Assembly (NCBI RefSeq): GCF_036227565.1 | Contig: NZ_CP109460.1 | Coordinates: 3,162,001 to 3,226,000 of the forward strand | Direction of reading: 5' to 3' | Length of the DNA stretch: 64,000 bases | Source: Streptomyces sp. NBC_01454 | Lineage (GTDB): Bacteria; Actinomycetota; Actinomycetes; Streptomycetales; Streptomycetaceae | Part shown: in pieces, positions 18,972 to 27,507 of the stretch | Numbering within the stretch: the stretch's first letter is position 1 | How the letters are laid out: each line of letters starts with the position of its first letter | The notes under the pieces: model-generated | Database searches by the model: none | Told to the model about the DNA's origin: nothing | Seen by the model: the letters and a program-made list of their open reading frames with translations, nothing else | Position numbers and translations under genes: made by a program

Positions 18972-20291
18972 TCACCGTTGCTCCGCCATGTCCGGTATGG
19001 GCAGCGGTCGTTTCTCCAGGGCGGCCGCCATGACGTCGGGGAACAGATCGGGCGTACAGGCGAACGCCGGTGCATCCAGGGCCGCAAGGGCCGCCGCGTG
19101 GTCCCGGTCGTAGGCCGGTGTCCCCTCGTCGGACAGTGCGAGCAAGGTCACGAACTGCACCCCGGACGCCTTCATCGCGGCGACCCGCTTGAGCATCTCG
19201 TCGCGGATACCGCCCTCGTAGAGGTCGCTGATGAGGACCACGACGGTTTCGGCGGGGCGGGTGATCCGGGACTGGCAGTAGGCGAGCGCGCGGTTGATGT
19301 CCGTGCCGCCGCCGAGCTGGGTGCCGAAGAGCACGTCGACCGGGTCGTCGAGTTGGTCCGTCAGATCGACGACCGCGGTGTCGAAGACGACCAGACGGGT
19401 GTCGATGGCCCGCATGGACGCCAGCACCGCGCCGAACACCGAGGCGTGGACGACGGAGGCGGCCATCGACCCGGACTGGTCGATGCAGAGCACCACTTCC
19501 TTCTTCACGGACTGCGCGGCCCGGCCGTAGCCGATCAGCCGCTCGGGGACGACCGTGCGGTACTCGGGGAGGTAGTTCTTGAGGTTCGCGCGGATCGTGC
19601 GGTTCCAGTCGATGTCGCGGTGGCGCGGGCGGCTGATCCGCGCGGAGCGGTCCAGCGCACCGGTGAGGGTGGCGCGGGTGCGGTTCGCCAGCTTTCGCTC
19701 CAGCTCCTCGACGACCTTGCGGACGACGGCGCGTGCGGACTCCCTGGCCGTCTCGGGCATCAGCCTGTTGAGCGAGAGCAGGGTCCCCACCAGGTGGACG
19801 TCCGCTTCGACGGCCTCCAGCATCTCCGGCTCCAGCAGCAGCGCGGACAGCCCCAGCCGGTCGATGGCGTCACGCTGCATCACCTGCACCACGGAGGACG
19901 GGAAGTACGTACGGATGTCGCCGAGCCAGCGCGCCACCCCGGGCGCCGACGCCCCGAGCCCCGCCGCACGCCGGCCGCCGTCGGCCCTCTTGCCGCCGTT
20001 GCCGCCCTCCCGGCCGTAGAGCGAGGCCAGCGCCCCGTCCATCGCGGCATCCCGCCCCCGCAGCTCGCACCCCGTCCCGTCGGCCCCGCCACCACCGAGC
20101 ACCAGCCGCCAGCGACGCAGCCGTTCGGCCTCGGAGGTGGCGGGGCCGGGGGCGGCGGGAACGGCGGGGGGCGCGGCGGAGGGGGTGGGGGTGGCCGGGG
20201 CGGGTGTGGGGGCGGGTGCCGGAGTGGGTGTCGGGTCGGGTGCCGGGGCGGGTGTCGTTGTCGCCGACGGGCTCGGTGTCGTGCGGGTCAT
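18972..20291 (-). CDS. VWA-domain protein of the MoxR/DUF5682 cassette
   Basis: A 439-residue cytosolic protein. The first 45 residues are a Pro/Thr/Ala repeat. The C-terminal VWA domain has a complete metal-binding MIDAS: DQSGS at 271-275, the Thr of LGGGT near 330 and the Asp of LISD near 356. The middle (residues 100-250) is helical, with many charged residues. VWA proteins of this type act with MoxR AAA+ ATPases as substrate or adaptor subunits, as in ViaA with RavA. It is the third gene of the operon, overlapping the DUF5682 stop by 4 bp. No signal peptide. Confidence 0.92.
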   Translation of the reverse strand: MTRTTPSPSATTTPAPAPDPTPTPAPAPTPAPATPTPSAAPPAVPAAPGPATSEAERLRRWRLVLGGGGADGTGCELRGRDAAMDGALASLYGREGGNGGKRADGGRRAAGLGASAPGVARWLGDIRTYFPSSVVQVMQRDAIDRLGLSALLLEPEMLEAVEADVHLVGTLLSLNRLMPETARESARAVVRKVVEELERKLANRTRATLTGALDRSARISRPRHRDIDWNRTIRANLKNYLPEYRTVVPERLIGYGRAAQSVKKEVVLCIDQSGSMAASVVHASVFGAVLASMRAIDTRLVVFDTAVVDLTDQLDDPVDVLFGTQLGGGTDINRALAYCQSRITRPAETVVVLISDLYEGGIRDEMLKRVAAMKASGVQFVTLLALSDEGTPAYDRDHAAALAALDAPAFACTPDLFPDVMAAALEKRPLPIPDMAEQR

Positions 20292-22843
20292 GTTCGTGCC
20301 CCCATGAGGTCGTCGGCCGATCGGGTCGGGTCCGCCGGAGGTGCGTGGAGCGGCCGGGCGGTGGGCGGTTGTGGGTCGTGGGCCGCGGCGGGTGGGGTGG
20401 GCGGACCGGGGAGTGCGGCCGGCTCGGGTGGCGCAGCCGGCCCGGGCGGCTCACTGTCGAAGCCCTGGTGTCCGATTCCCAGGAGCAGGCGCAGCGTGGG
20501 GAGTACGGCGGCGGCGCGGTCGCGGTCCAGGCCCGGGCCGAAGCCGGGCGCGGCGGCGTCGGGGGCGTCACCGGGCGACCGGTGGGACGGCGTCGTGGGC
20601 CCGCGGCGGATCAGCTCGCCGAGGGTGCGCCGCACTCCGGCCTCGTACTCGGCGAAAGTTCTGCGCAGCAGCGGCAGCACGTCCGTGAACGCCGCGTCCG
20701 GCACCCCGGTCAGCCAGCCGTCGACGAGGGCGAGCAGCCGTGCGTCGTGGACCAGCAGCATGCCGCCGTCCCCGCCTCCGACGAAGCCCTCGATCCAGCC
20801 GGCGGCATCGACGGGCGGGGTGCCGGGCGAGAGGGCGAGGCCCATCAGCCGCTCGGCGCCCTCCTCGCCCAACTCACCGTCGTCCAGCAGGAGTCTGACG
20901 GCGCGGCCGCGGAGCAGTCCCGGTATGGCGTCCCGTTCGCTCACCGTGCGCAGTACCGCGGCCCACCGCGCCCGCAGGCCGTGGGGGGCGGGCCTCTGTC
21001 CGGGCTCCGGCCGGGCGAGCAGGCCCACGGCCTGATGGGTGGCGTCGAGCGGTTCGCGCAGGGCGGCGGCGCCTTCGGCGTCCAGGCCCGCGCAGGCCGG
21101 CGGCAGTCCGACGAAGACCCGCTCGACCAGGCCCATGGCGACCTCGCGGAGCGCCGCGGATTCCGTGCCGCGGACATCGCCGTAGCGCACGGAGCGGACG
21201 AGGGCGGGCAGTGCCCGGGCGAGATGGCCCACGTCCGCGTCAAGCGCCGCACGGTCGGCCAGTGCCCGCATCACCACCGGCAGCGCGTCGGGGAGTCCGG
21301 CGAGCAGACAGTGTTCGGCCAGCGCCGTCACCCCCGCCAGCGTGGCCGCCTCCAAGCCCTCGGACACGGCTTTGGCGGTGGCGGCCGAGAGCACCGTCGT
21401 GCCCCAGATGCCGGCCTCCGCGACCCGCACCGAGAGTTCGGGCTCCCAGCGCAGCCGCCAGGTCTCCCGGAAGGTGCCGGTGCCGGCGCGGGAGTGGGCG
21501 GGCTCTCCCCAGGGGATGCCGAGCAGCCGCAGCCGGTGCAGCAGTCGGCTGCGGGCGGCGTCGGTCTCGTTGCGCAGATCCAGCTCCCGTTCCCGCTCCA
21601 CCGCCTCCGGGGTGAGCCGGAGCGTGCGCCGGATACGGGCGATGTCCCGCTGCAGCGGGACCGCGGGGGCGTCCTCGGGGACCTCGCCCAGCACCTCACC
21701 GACCACCAGCCGGTCGTGGATCAGCAGGGACGGGGCGTCGGAGCCGTCGCCCATGACGGCCCGGACCGCGTCCTCCAGCTCCGTCAGCCCGGGCAGCGGG
21801 CGGCCGCGCACCGTGGCCAGCCCCTCGGCGAGCCGCACCGCCTCGATGACATGCGCCGACGAGACGGCGTAGTCCTCCTCCCGGAGCAGCCCGGCGACCT
21901 TGGTCAGCCAGCGTTCGACGGGGCGGTCGGGGGCGCTGAAGAGATGGCCGTACCAGCCGGGCGAGGCGACACCGGCGCCGTACCCGCTGTGCCGGGACAG
22001 GCGCCGGTGCGTCCAGGGCACCCAGGTCACCGTGGCCTTCACCTTCGGCAGACCCTTGAGCAGCTGCCGGTCGGCGGCCATGGTGGTGCGCCGCGTCAGG
22101 GCCGGGACGTGCCAGGCTCCGCACACCACGGCGATGCCGTCCCCGAACTCCTTGCGCGCGGCCCGCAGTCGGAGCCGCATATGGGCCTCGCGCACCGGGT
22201 CACGGTCATGGCCGCCGTCGCCGTAGGTCTCCCGCAGCGCGCCCATCGCCTCGGCGAGCGCCGCGAACGGCGCAGCCGCGTCGGGCTCTTCCTCGCACCC
22301 GGCTCCGCTCGGCGCGCGGGAGGTCCCCCCGCCTCCGCGGTGCTCGACCACGTCCTCCCACCAGCGCTCGGGGTCGTCGTACCCGGCCGTCGCTGCCAGC
22401 ACGCGGATCGGGTCGACCCGCACCTCGGCCGGGGTACCGCCGGTCCGGGCGGGCCCGCAGGCGGCTTCCCCGGGCGCCTCGTCTCCGGGCCGCTCCCCTG
22501 CCGTCCGCTCCTCGTCCTCCGTCATCGCCAGGGAGTGGGCCGCGGGCAGATCGATGAAGCGGACGGGGACGCCGTGGTGCAGGGCCCAGCGCATCGCCAC
22601 CCACTCCGGGGAGAACTCGGCCAGCGGCCAGAATGCCGCGCGGCCGGGGTCGTCCTGCGCGTGGGCGAGCAGCGCGACCGGTGGCCGCATCCCCTCCTGG
22701 GCCGCCAGCGGCACCAGTTCGTCCGCCTCCGGCGGCCCTTCGATCAGGACCGCGGCGGGGGTGTACTGCTCCAGGGCGGCCCGCACCGCCCGCGCCGATC
22801 CGGGGCCGTGATGCCGCACCCCCAGCAGCAGCGGCCCGGTCAT
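20288..22843 (-). CDS. DUF5682 protein, TraB/TIKI/EreA-like N-terminal domain
   Basis: An 851-residue soluble protein. Residues 1-260 look like the TraB/TIKI/EreA-type fold. They have a first GxxH motif in GVRHHGPGS (8-16), an acidic LIEGPPEAD (33-41) and a second GxxH in CGAWHVPAL (241-249). Those His and Glu positions form the metal or active site in TIKI and EreA relatives; activity here is inferred. The remaining 590 residues are helical with no motif that I recognise. It is the middle gene of moxR-DUF5682-VWA, with ATGA overlaps on both sides, so a fixed stoichiometry is likely. Confidence 0.9.
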   Translation of the reverse strand: MTGPLLLGVRHHGPGSARAVRAALEQYTPAAVLIEGPPEADELVPLAAQEGMRPPVALLAHAQDDPGRAAFWPLAEFSPEWVAMRWALHHGVPVRFIDLPAAHSLAMTEDEERTAGERPGDEAPGEAACGPARTGGTPAEVRVDPIRVLAATAGYDDPERWWEDVVEHRGGGGTSRAPSGAGCEEEPDAAAPFAALAEAMGALRETYGDGGHDRDPVREAHMRLRLRAARKEFGDGIAVVCGAWHVPALTRRTTMAADRQLLKGLPKVKATVTWVPWTHRRLSRHSGYGAGVASPGWYGHLFSAPDRPVERWLTKVAGLLREEDYAVSSAHVIEAVRLAEGLATVRGRPLPGLTELEDAVRAVMGDGSDAPSLLIHDRLVVGEVLGEVPEDAPAVPLQRDIARIRRTLRLTPEAVERERELDLRNETDAARSRLLHRLRLLGIPWGEPAHSRAGTGTFRETWRLRWEPELSVRVAEAGIWGTTVLSAATAKAVSEGLEAATLAGVTALAEHCLLAGLPDALPVVMRALADRAALDADVGHLARALPALVRSVRYGDVRGTESAALREVAMGLVERVFVGLPPACAGLDAEGAAALREPLDATHQAVGLLARPEPGQRPAPHGLRARWAAVLRTVSERDAIPGLLRGRAVRLLLDDGELGEEGAERLMGLALSPGTPPVDAAGWIEGFVGGGDGGMLLVHDARLLALVDGWLTGVPDAAFTDVLPLLRRTFAEYEAGVRRTLGELIRRGPTTPSHRSPGDAPDAAAPGFGPGLDRDRAAAVLPTLRLLLGIGHQGFDSEPPGPAAPPEPAALPGPPTPPAAAHDPQPPTARPLHAPPADPTRSADDLMGART

Positions 22844-24006
22844 GCGCTCACCTCACGGCAGGCGCGGTAGAAGTCCTTCCAGCCGTCGCGCTCCCGCACC
22901 ACCGTCTCGAGGTACTCCTGCCAGACGACCCGGTCCGCGGCCGGGTCGCGGACCACGGCGCCCAGGATGCCCGCGGCCACGTCCCCGGAGCGCAGCACGC
23001 CGTCCCCGAAGTGGGTGGCCAGCGCCAGGCCGTTGGTCACCACCGAGATGGCCTCGGCCGTGGAGAGGGTGCCGGAGGGCGACTTGAGCTTGGTCCGGCC
23101 GTCGGCGGTGACGCCGGAGCGCAGCTCGCGGAAGACCGTGACGACCCGGCGGATCTCGTCCAGTCCCTCCGGTCCGGCCGGGAGATCCAGCGAGCGGCCG
23201 ATCTGCCCGACCCGGCGCGAGACGATGTCCACCTCCTCGTCGGGGGTCGCGGGCAGCGGCAGCACGACGGTGTTGAAGCGGCGGCGCAGCGCACTGGAGA
23301 GTTCGTTGACCCCGCGGTCGCGGTCGTTGGCGGTGGCGATCAGATTGAAGCCGCGGACGGCCTGCACCTCCTGCCCCAGCTCGGGGACCGGCAGGGTCTT
23401 TTCCGACAGGACCGTGATGAGCGAGTCCTGGACGTCGGCGGGGATCCGGGTCAGTTCCTCGATGCGCGCGGTCATGCCCTGCGCCATCGCGCGCATCACG
23501 GGGCTCGGGACCAGCGCCTCGCGGCTGGGGCCGTTCGCGAGCAGCTGGGCGTAGTTCCAGCCGTAGCGGATCGCCTCCTCGGGGGTGCCCGCCGTGCCCT
23601 GCACCAGCAGGGTGGAATCGCCGCTGACGGCGGCAGCCAGATGCTCGGACACCCAGGTCTTGGCGGTACCGGGCACGCCGAGCAGGAGCAGCGCGCGGTC
23701 CGTGGCGAGGGTCGTCACCGCGACCTCGACGATCCGGCGCGGGCCGACGTATTTCGGTGTGATGACCGTGCCGTCCGCGAGCGTGCCGCCGAGCAGATAG
23801 GTCGCGACCGCCCAGGGCGAGAGCCGCCAGCGCTCCGGCCGCGGCCGGTCATCGGCCTTGGCGAGGGCCGCGAGCTCCGCCGCGAAACTCTCCTCGGCAT
23901 GCGGCCGCAGCACCGCCCCGCCGACGGGTTCCGCTGTCGTCCCGCCCGCCGGATTCCCGGTGTCCTCCGCCGCGTCGCCGGCCGCCCTGAAGCTGTTCCC
24001 GGACAT
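22840..24006 (-). CDS. MoxR-family AAA+ ATPase
   Basis: A 388-residue protein starting MSGNSFRAAGD behind GAGGGGGAAAC. Walker A is GVPGTAKT (110-117). The Walker B position reads ARIEEL (180-185), with Glu where Asp is usual. Sensor 1 is ATAND (224-228) and the arginine-finger region is SSALRRRF. The C-terminal lid domain follows. MoxR ATPases remodel partner complexes together with VWA proteins. The first gene of the leftward operon. Its promoter region, shared with the SWIM gene, carries damage-type promoter elements (24073-24095). Confidence 0.95.
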   Translation of the reverse strand: MSGNSFRAAGDAAEDTGNPAGGTTAEPVGGAVLRPHAEESFAAELAALAKADDRPRPERWRLSPWAVATYLLGGTLADGTVITPKYVGPRRIVEVAVTTLATDRALLLLGVPGTAKTWVSEHLAAAVSGDSTLLVQGTAGTPEEAIRYGWNYAQLLANGPSREALVPSPVMRAMAQGMTARIEELTRIPADVQDSLITVLSEKTLPVPELGQEVQAVRGFNLIATANDRDRGVNELSSALRRRFNTVVLPLPATPDEEVDIVSRRVGQIGRSLDLPAGPEGLDEIRRVVTVFRELRSGVTADGRTKLKSPSGTLSTAEAISVVTNGLALATHFGDGVLRSGDVAAGILGAVVRDPAADRVVWQEYLETVVRERDGWKDFYRACREVSA

Positions 24007-24072
24007 GTTTCCCCCTCGTCTCGCGTCTGCGGCGGCACCCCGCGAATTCGCTGCCGGCCGCCTGCGGAATCA

Positions 24073-24095
24073 AGCCTGCACCAGACCACTGACAA
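24073..24095 (-). promoter_or_regulatory. Near-match RecA-NDp/PafBC-type promoter facing moxR
   Basis: Read leftwards: TTGTCAGTG (24095-24087), 8 bases, then CAGGCT (24078-24073). The consensus is TTGTCRGTG-N8-TAnnnT, so only the first -10 base deviates. Transcription would start near 24066, giving a leader of about 60 bases with a good ribosome site before moxR. Confidence 0.6.
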
Positions 24096-24144
24096 CGCCC
24101 CGAAAACCGTGCCTGACCTGGGAGTTCGGGGCGGGCCGGGGAGA

Positions 24145-24167
24145 TTGTCAGTGGCACGTCGTAGCGT
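24145..24167 (+). promoter_or_regulatory. Perfect RecA-NDp/PafBC-type DNA-damage promoter of the SWIM gene
   Basis: TTGTCAGTG, 8 bases, TAGCGT is a full match to the LexA-independent damage promoter described in mycobacteria. The -10 ends 7 bases before the ATG at 24175, so the SWIM mRNA is probably leaderless. With the opposing element it forms the 10-bp inverted repeat CCACTGACAA/TTGTCAGTGG. Confidence 0.75.
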
Positions 24168-24174
24168 CGGGGAC

Positions 24175-25572
24175 ATGAATCCGCAGGGGGAACGCTGGAC
24201 GACGGATCAGGTGCGCGCGCTGGCGCCTGACGAGGTCTCACGCAAGGCGGGCGGCAGGCTCGCGGCGCCCGGGCCGTGGTCGGAAACGGGCGCGGACGAC
24301 GCCGCGGTGTGGGGGCAGTGCAAGGGCAGCGGCAAGAAGCCGTACCGGACCGTCGTGGACCTCACCGGCCCGGCCTACAGCTGTAGTTGTCCGAGCCGCA
24401 AATTTCCGTGCAAGCACGCGCTGGGACTGCTGCTGCTCTGGGCGGGCGACGAGGGGGCGGTGGCGGCCGGGGAGCCTGCGCCGTGGGCGGGCGAGTGGCT
24501 GGCCGGGCGCCGCGAGCGCGCCGGGCGGTCCGCGGGTGCGCCGCCGGGTGCGGGTGCCGGGTCGCGGGCGCCCGCCGACCCGGAGGCGGCCGAGCGGCGG
24601 GCCGCCCGGCGGCTGCGGCGGATCGGGGCCGGCGCCGTGGAGCTGGAGCAGCGCCTGGAGGATCTGCTCCGGTCCGGCCTGGCCTCGGCCGGCCACACCG
24701 GAGGGGGCGCCTCCCGCCCGGGCGGTTCCGGGAACGGGGGCGGCTCCTGGGACGAGACCGCCGCCCGCATGGTCGACGCCCAGGCTCCCGGACTCGCCTC
24801 GCGGGTACGCGAGTTGGGGGCGGTGGCGGCGTCCGGCCCCGACTGGCCGGCCCGGCTGCTGGAGGAGTGCGCGCTGCTGCACCTCCTCGATCAGGGATTC
24901 CTCGGCCTCGACCGACTGCCGGCCCCGCTCGCGGCGACGGTCCGTTCCCGGGTGGGACTCACCACGGAGGCGGCGGACCTGCTGACCGGGCCCGATGCGG
25001 CGACGGTCCGGGACCGCTGGCTGGTGCTCGCCCAACAGGACGGCGCTGACGGCACGTTGCTCACCCGCAGAATCTTCCTGCGGGGCGAGCGGACCGGCCG
25101 GATGGCGCTGCATCTCTCGTTCAGCGGCGCCAACCGCCCGCCGGACCTGGCCCTGCCGCCCGGTCTGATCCTCGACGCGGATCTCGCCTACTACCCCGGC
25201 GCCCGTCCGCTGCGTGCCGCCCTGGGCGAGCGGCACGCCCCGGCAGTCCCCGGTCCGGTGCCACCCGGCTGCGGCATCGATGCCGCGCTGGCCGCGTATG
25301 GCGATGCGCTGCGCGACGACCCGTGGCTGGATTCCTGGCCCGTGGTACTCACCGACGTCACCCCGGTACCGGGCCGCGGCGGGTCGGGCGGGCAACTGGC
25401 CGATGCGGACGGGGAGTCGGCGCTGCCGCTGGATCCGCGCTGTACCGGCAGTGCGAGCCGCTGGCAGCTGGCCGCGATATCGGGCGGGGCGCCCGTCACG
25501 GTCTTCGGCGAATGCGGCCACCGCGGCTTTCTGCCGCTGACCGTCTGGGACCCCACCCCGGTGTCCCTGTGA
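24175..25572 (+). CDS. SWIM zinc-finger protein of the MoxR/VWA cassette
   Basis: A 465-residue protein. The SWIM motif CxCxnCxH is complete: Cys70, Cys72, Cys79 and His81 in YSCSCPSRKFPCKHALG. SWIM domains bind DNA or proteins and occur in recombination factors and MuDR transposases. A Gly/Ala/Arg linker (115-200) is followed by a mixed alpha/beta C-terminal half without a motif that I recognise. No ribosome site is needed if the message is leaderless: the -10 TAGCGT lies 7 bases before the ATG. Divergent from moxR and followed by DUF5691 after a 127-bp gap. Confidence 0.9.
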   Translation: MNPQGERWTTDQVRALAPDEVSRKAGGRLAAPGPWSETGADDAAVWGQCKGSGKKPYRTVVDLTGPAYSCSCPSRKFPCKHALGLLLLWAGDEGAVAAGEPAPWAGEWLAGRRERAGRSAGAPPGAGAGSRAPADPEAAERRAARRLRRIGAGAVELEQRLEDLLRSGLASAGHTGGGASRPGGSGNGGGSWDETAARMVDAQAPGLASRVRELGAVAASGPDWPARLLEECALLHLLDQGFLGLDRLPAPLAATVRSRVGLTTEAADLLTGPDAATVRDRWLVLAQQDGADGTLLTRRIFLRGERTGRMALHLSFSGANRPPDLALPPGLILDADLAYYPGARPLRAALGERHAPAVPGPVPPGCGIDAALAAYGDALRDDPWLDSWPVVLTDVTPVPGRGGSGGQLADADGESALPLDPRCTGSASRWQLAAISGGAPVTVFGECGHRGFLPLTVWDPTPVSL

Positions 25573-25640
25573 CCCGCGCCCCGGCCCGCCGGCCCCCGGC
25601 CCCGACCGCCACGGCTCCCCACCCTCCGCGGAAGCCGTCC

Positions 25641-25685
25641 CCACCGATGCCACTGATGCCACTGATGCCACTGATGCCACCGATG
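25641..25685. repeat. Five tandem 9-bp repeats between SWIM and DUF5691 genes
   Basis: Units CCACYGATG occur five times in tandem just before the DUF5691 ribosome site. They add several ATG codons out of frame with the DUF5691 start. Possibly a variable minisatellite. Confidence 0.75.
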
Positions 25686-25699
25686 CCTGGAGGACGGGC

Positions 25700-27448
25700 A
25701 TGACGAGCAACACCCACGCCCTGAGCAGCACGAACAGCACCTCACCCACTACACCCGCTTCTCCCGCCTCACCCCTCGTGCCCGCCTCACCCGCCTCGGC
25801 CGCCTCGGCCGCCCCCGCTGACTGGTCCGCCCTCGTGAGTGCCGCGCTGCTCGGGACCGAGCGCCGGACCCCGCCGGTGGCGATGCGGGCCGGGCAGGAC
25901 GGCGCGGCGGCGCTCCTGGACGCGGCCGCGGTGAGCACGGTGCGCCGGCGCGCCGCGCTGCGCCCCGCGCCGGCCGGCGAGCGGCCCGCCCCGGCCCCGG
26001 CCGATCCACGTCCCGTGCTGCCGCCCGCGGCACGCCGCCGGCTGTCCCTCCTGCTCGCCGACCGCGGCGCCGCCGGCGGCAGCCGCCGCGGGACGGCCCC
26101 CGACCTCACCGAACTGCTCCCCCAGTGGCTGGCCGCCGCCGGCGAATACGGCTACCGCGCCCCGGAGGCGCTGCTTCCGGCGCTGCTCGACGCCGCCCGG
26201 GCCCGTACGGATCTGCGGCCCGCCGCGCTGACGCTGGCGGGACCGCGTGCCCTGTGGCTGGCGCGGCTCAACGACGAATGGAAGTTCGCGCTGCGCGGGA
26301 TCGGAGGCCCGGCCGGGTTCCCCGTCGGTGACGACCCCGAGGGCATACGGCAGCGGTGGGAGGAGGGCCTGTTCGCGGAACGGGTCGCCCTGCTGACCAC
26401 GCTGCGCCGGCACGACCCGCCGGCCGGCCTGGCCCTGCTGGCCACGACCTGGCCCACGGAACGGGCCGAGGACCGCCTGATGTTCCTCGACTCGCTGCGC
26501 GAGGACCTCTCGGCGGCGGATGAGCCCTTCCTCGAACAGGCACTGTCCGACCGCAGCCGCAACGTCCGCGCCACGGCCGCCGAGTTCCTCTCCGCCCTGC
26601 CCGGTTCCGCGTTCGCGGCCCGTATGGCCGAGCGTGCGCACACCTGCATCGGCCCGGACCGCATGTCGGGCAGCACGATGATCGCGGTGGAGGCGCCACA
26701 CGAATGCGATGCGGCGATGCAACGGGACGGCATGGCGCCCACGCCGCCCTCCGGACGGGGTGAACGCTCCTGGTGGCTGGGCCAGTTGGTGGAGGCGGCG
26801 CCACTGGAGGGCTGGCGCGCACGCTTCGGGGGCCGCGCGCCGGCGGCGATCGTCGCGCTGCCGGTGGCCGACGACTGGCGGACGGAGCTGCACGACGCCT
26901 GGTGCCGCGCCGCCGTGCGCCAGCAGAACGCCGACTGGGCGCGGGCGCTGCTGGGTGCGCCGGGCGCACCGTCCCCGGCCTCCGACGTCTCACCGGCCGG
27001 CTCGTCGCGGGATCTGACGAAGCTGCTCGCCGTGCTGCCCGCGGACGAACGGGCCCGGTGGGTGGCGGAGTTCATCGCGGCGCACGGCCTGTCGGACGCC
27101 TTCCGGATGCTGGGGGTGTGCGCGGTCCCCTGGGCGGAGCCGCTGGGCCGCGCGGTCGTCGACGCGCTGGACATCGCCCGGGACGCGGGCAGCTACCCCT
27201 GGAGCTTCAGCGGGGTGATGGGCCTGGCCGAGCGGTGTCTGGACCCGGCGGCCGCGGACCGTCTCGACATGCTCACCGCCGTCACCGACGAGCCCGAGGG
27301 CGCCTCACCGGGCTCCGGCGGCTACTGGTCCGAGGCCTTCCAGCGCCTGGTCACCACCCTGCGGCTGCGCGCCACGATGCGCGCCGAGCTGGCGCCGCCG
27401 CCCGCCGCCGCCGATCCGGCCGGGGAGCCCGGCCGGAGGGCGCCATGA
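25700..27448 (+). CDS. DUF5691 protein, helical-repeat-like, of the MoxR/VWA cassette
   Basis: A 582-residue soluble protein starting at ATG 25700 behind TGGAGG. The first 40 residues are Ser/Thr/Pro/Ala-rich. The rest is Leu/Ala/Arg-rich and strongly helical, with HEAT-like stretches such as LSDRSRNVRATAAEFLSALP near residue 280, so it is probably a scaffold. It is the second gene of the rightward arm (SWIM-DUF5691). DUF5691, SWIM, MoxR, DUF5682 and VWA genes travel together in Streptomyces, as I recall. The role is inferred from the company it keeps. Confidence 0.88.
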   Translation: MTSNTHALSSTNSTSPTTPASPASPLVPASPASAASAAPADWSALVSAALLGTERRTPPVAMRAGQDGAAALLDAAAVSTVRRRAALRPAPAGERPAPAPADPRPVLPPAARRRLSLLLADRGAAGGSRRGTAPDLTELLPQWLAAAGEYGYRAPEALLPALLDAARARTDLRPAALTLAGPRALWLARLNDEWKFALRGIGGPAGFPVGDDPEGIRQRWEEGLFAERVALLTTLRRHDPPAGLALLATTWPTERAEDRLMFLDSLREDLSAADEPFLEQALSDRSRNVRATAAEFLSALPGSAFAARMAERAHTCIGPDRMSGSTMIAVEAPHECDAAMQRDGMAPTPPSGRGERSWWLGQLVEAAPLEGWRARFGGRAPAAIVALPVADDWRTELHDAWCRAAVRQQNADWARALLGAPGAPSPASDVSPAGSSRDLTKLLAVLPADERARWVAEFIAAHGLSDAFRMLGVCAVPWAEPLGRAVVDALDIARDAGSYPWSFSGVMGLAERCLDPAAADRLDMLTAVTDEPEGASPGSGGYWSEAFQRLVTTLRLRATMRAELAPPPAAADPAGEPGRRAP

Positions 27449-27507
27449 TCCTTCGTGCCGCGGCCGCCCCGGGGGGAGTCCGCGTGGTCCGCCTGCCCGG
27501 CGCCGCC

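Noticed and set aside
18972..27448. Secondary-metabolite or prophage cluster
   Set aside because: No biosynthetic, phage structural, integrase or attachment-site features are seen. The genes look like a regulated AAA+/VWA cassette.
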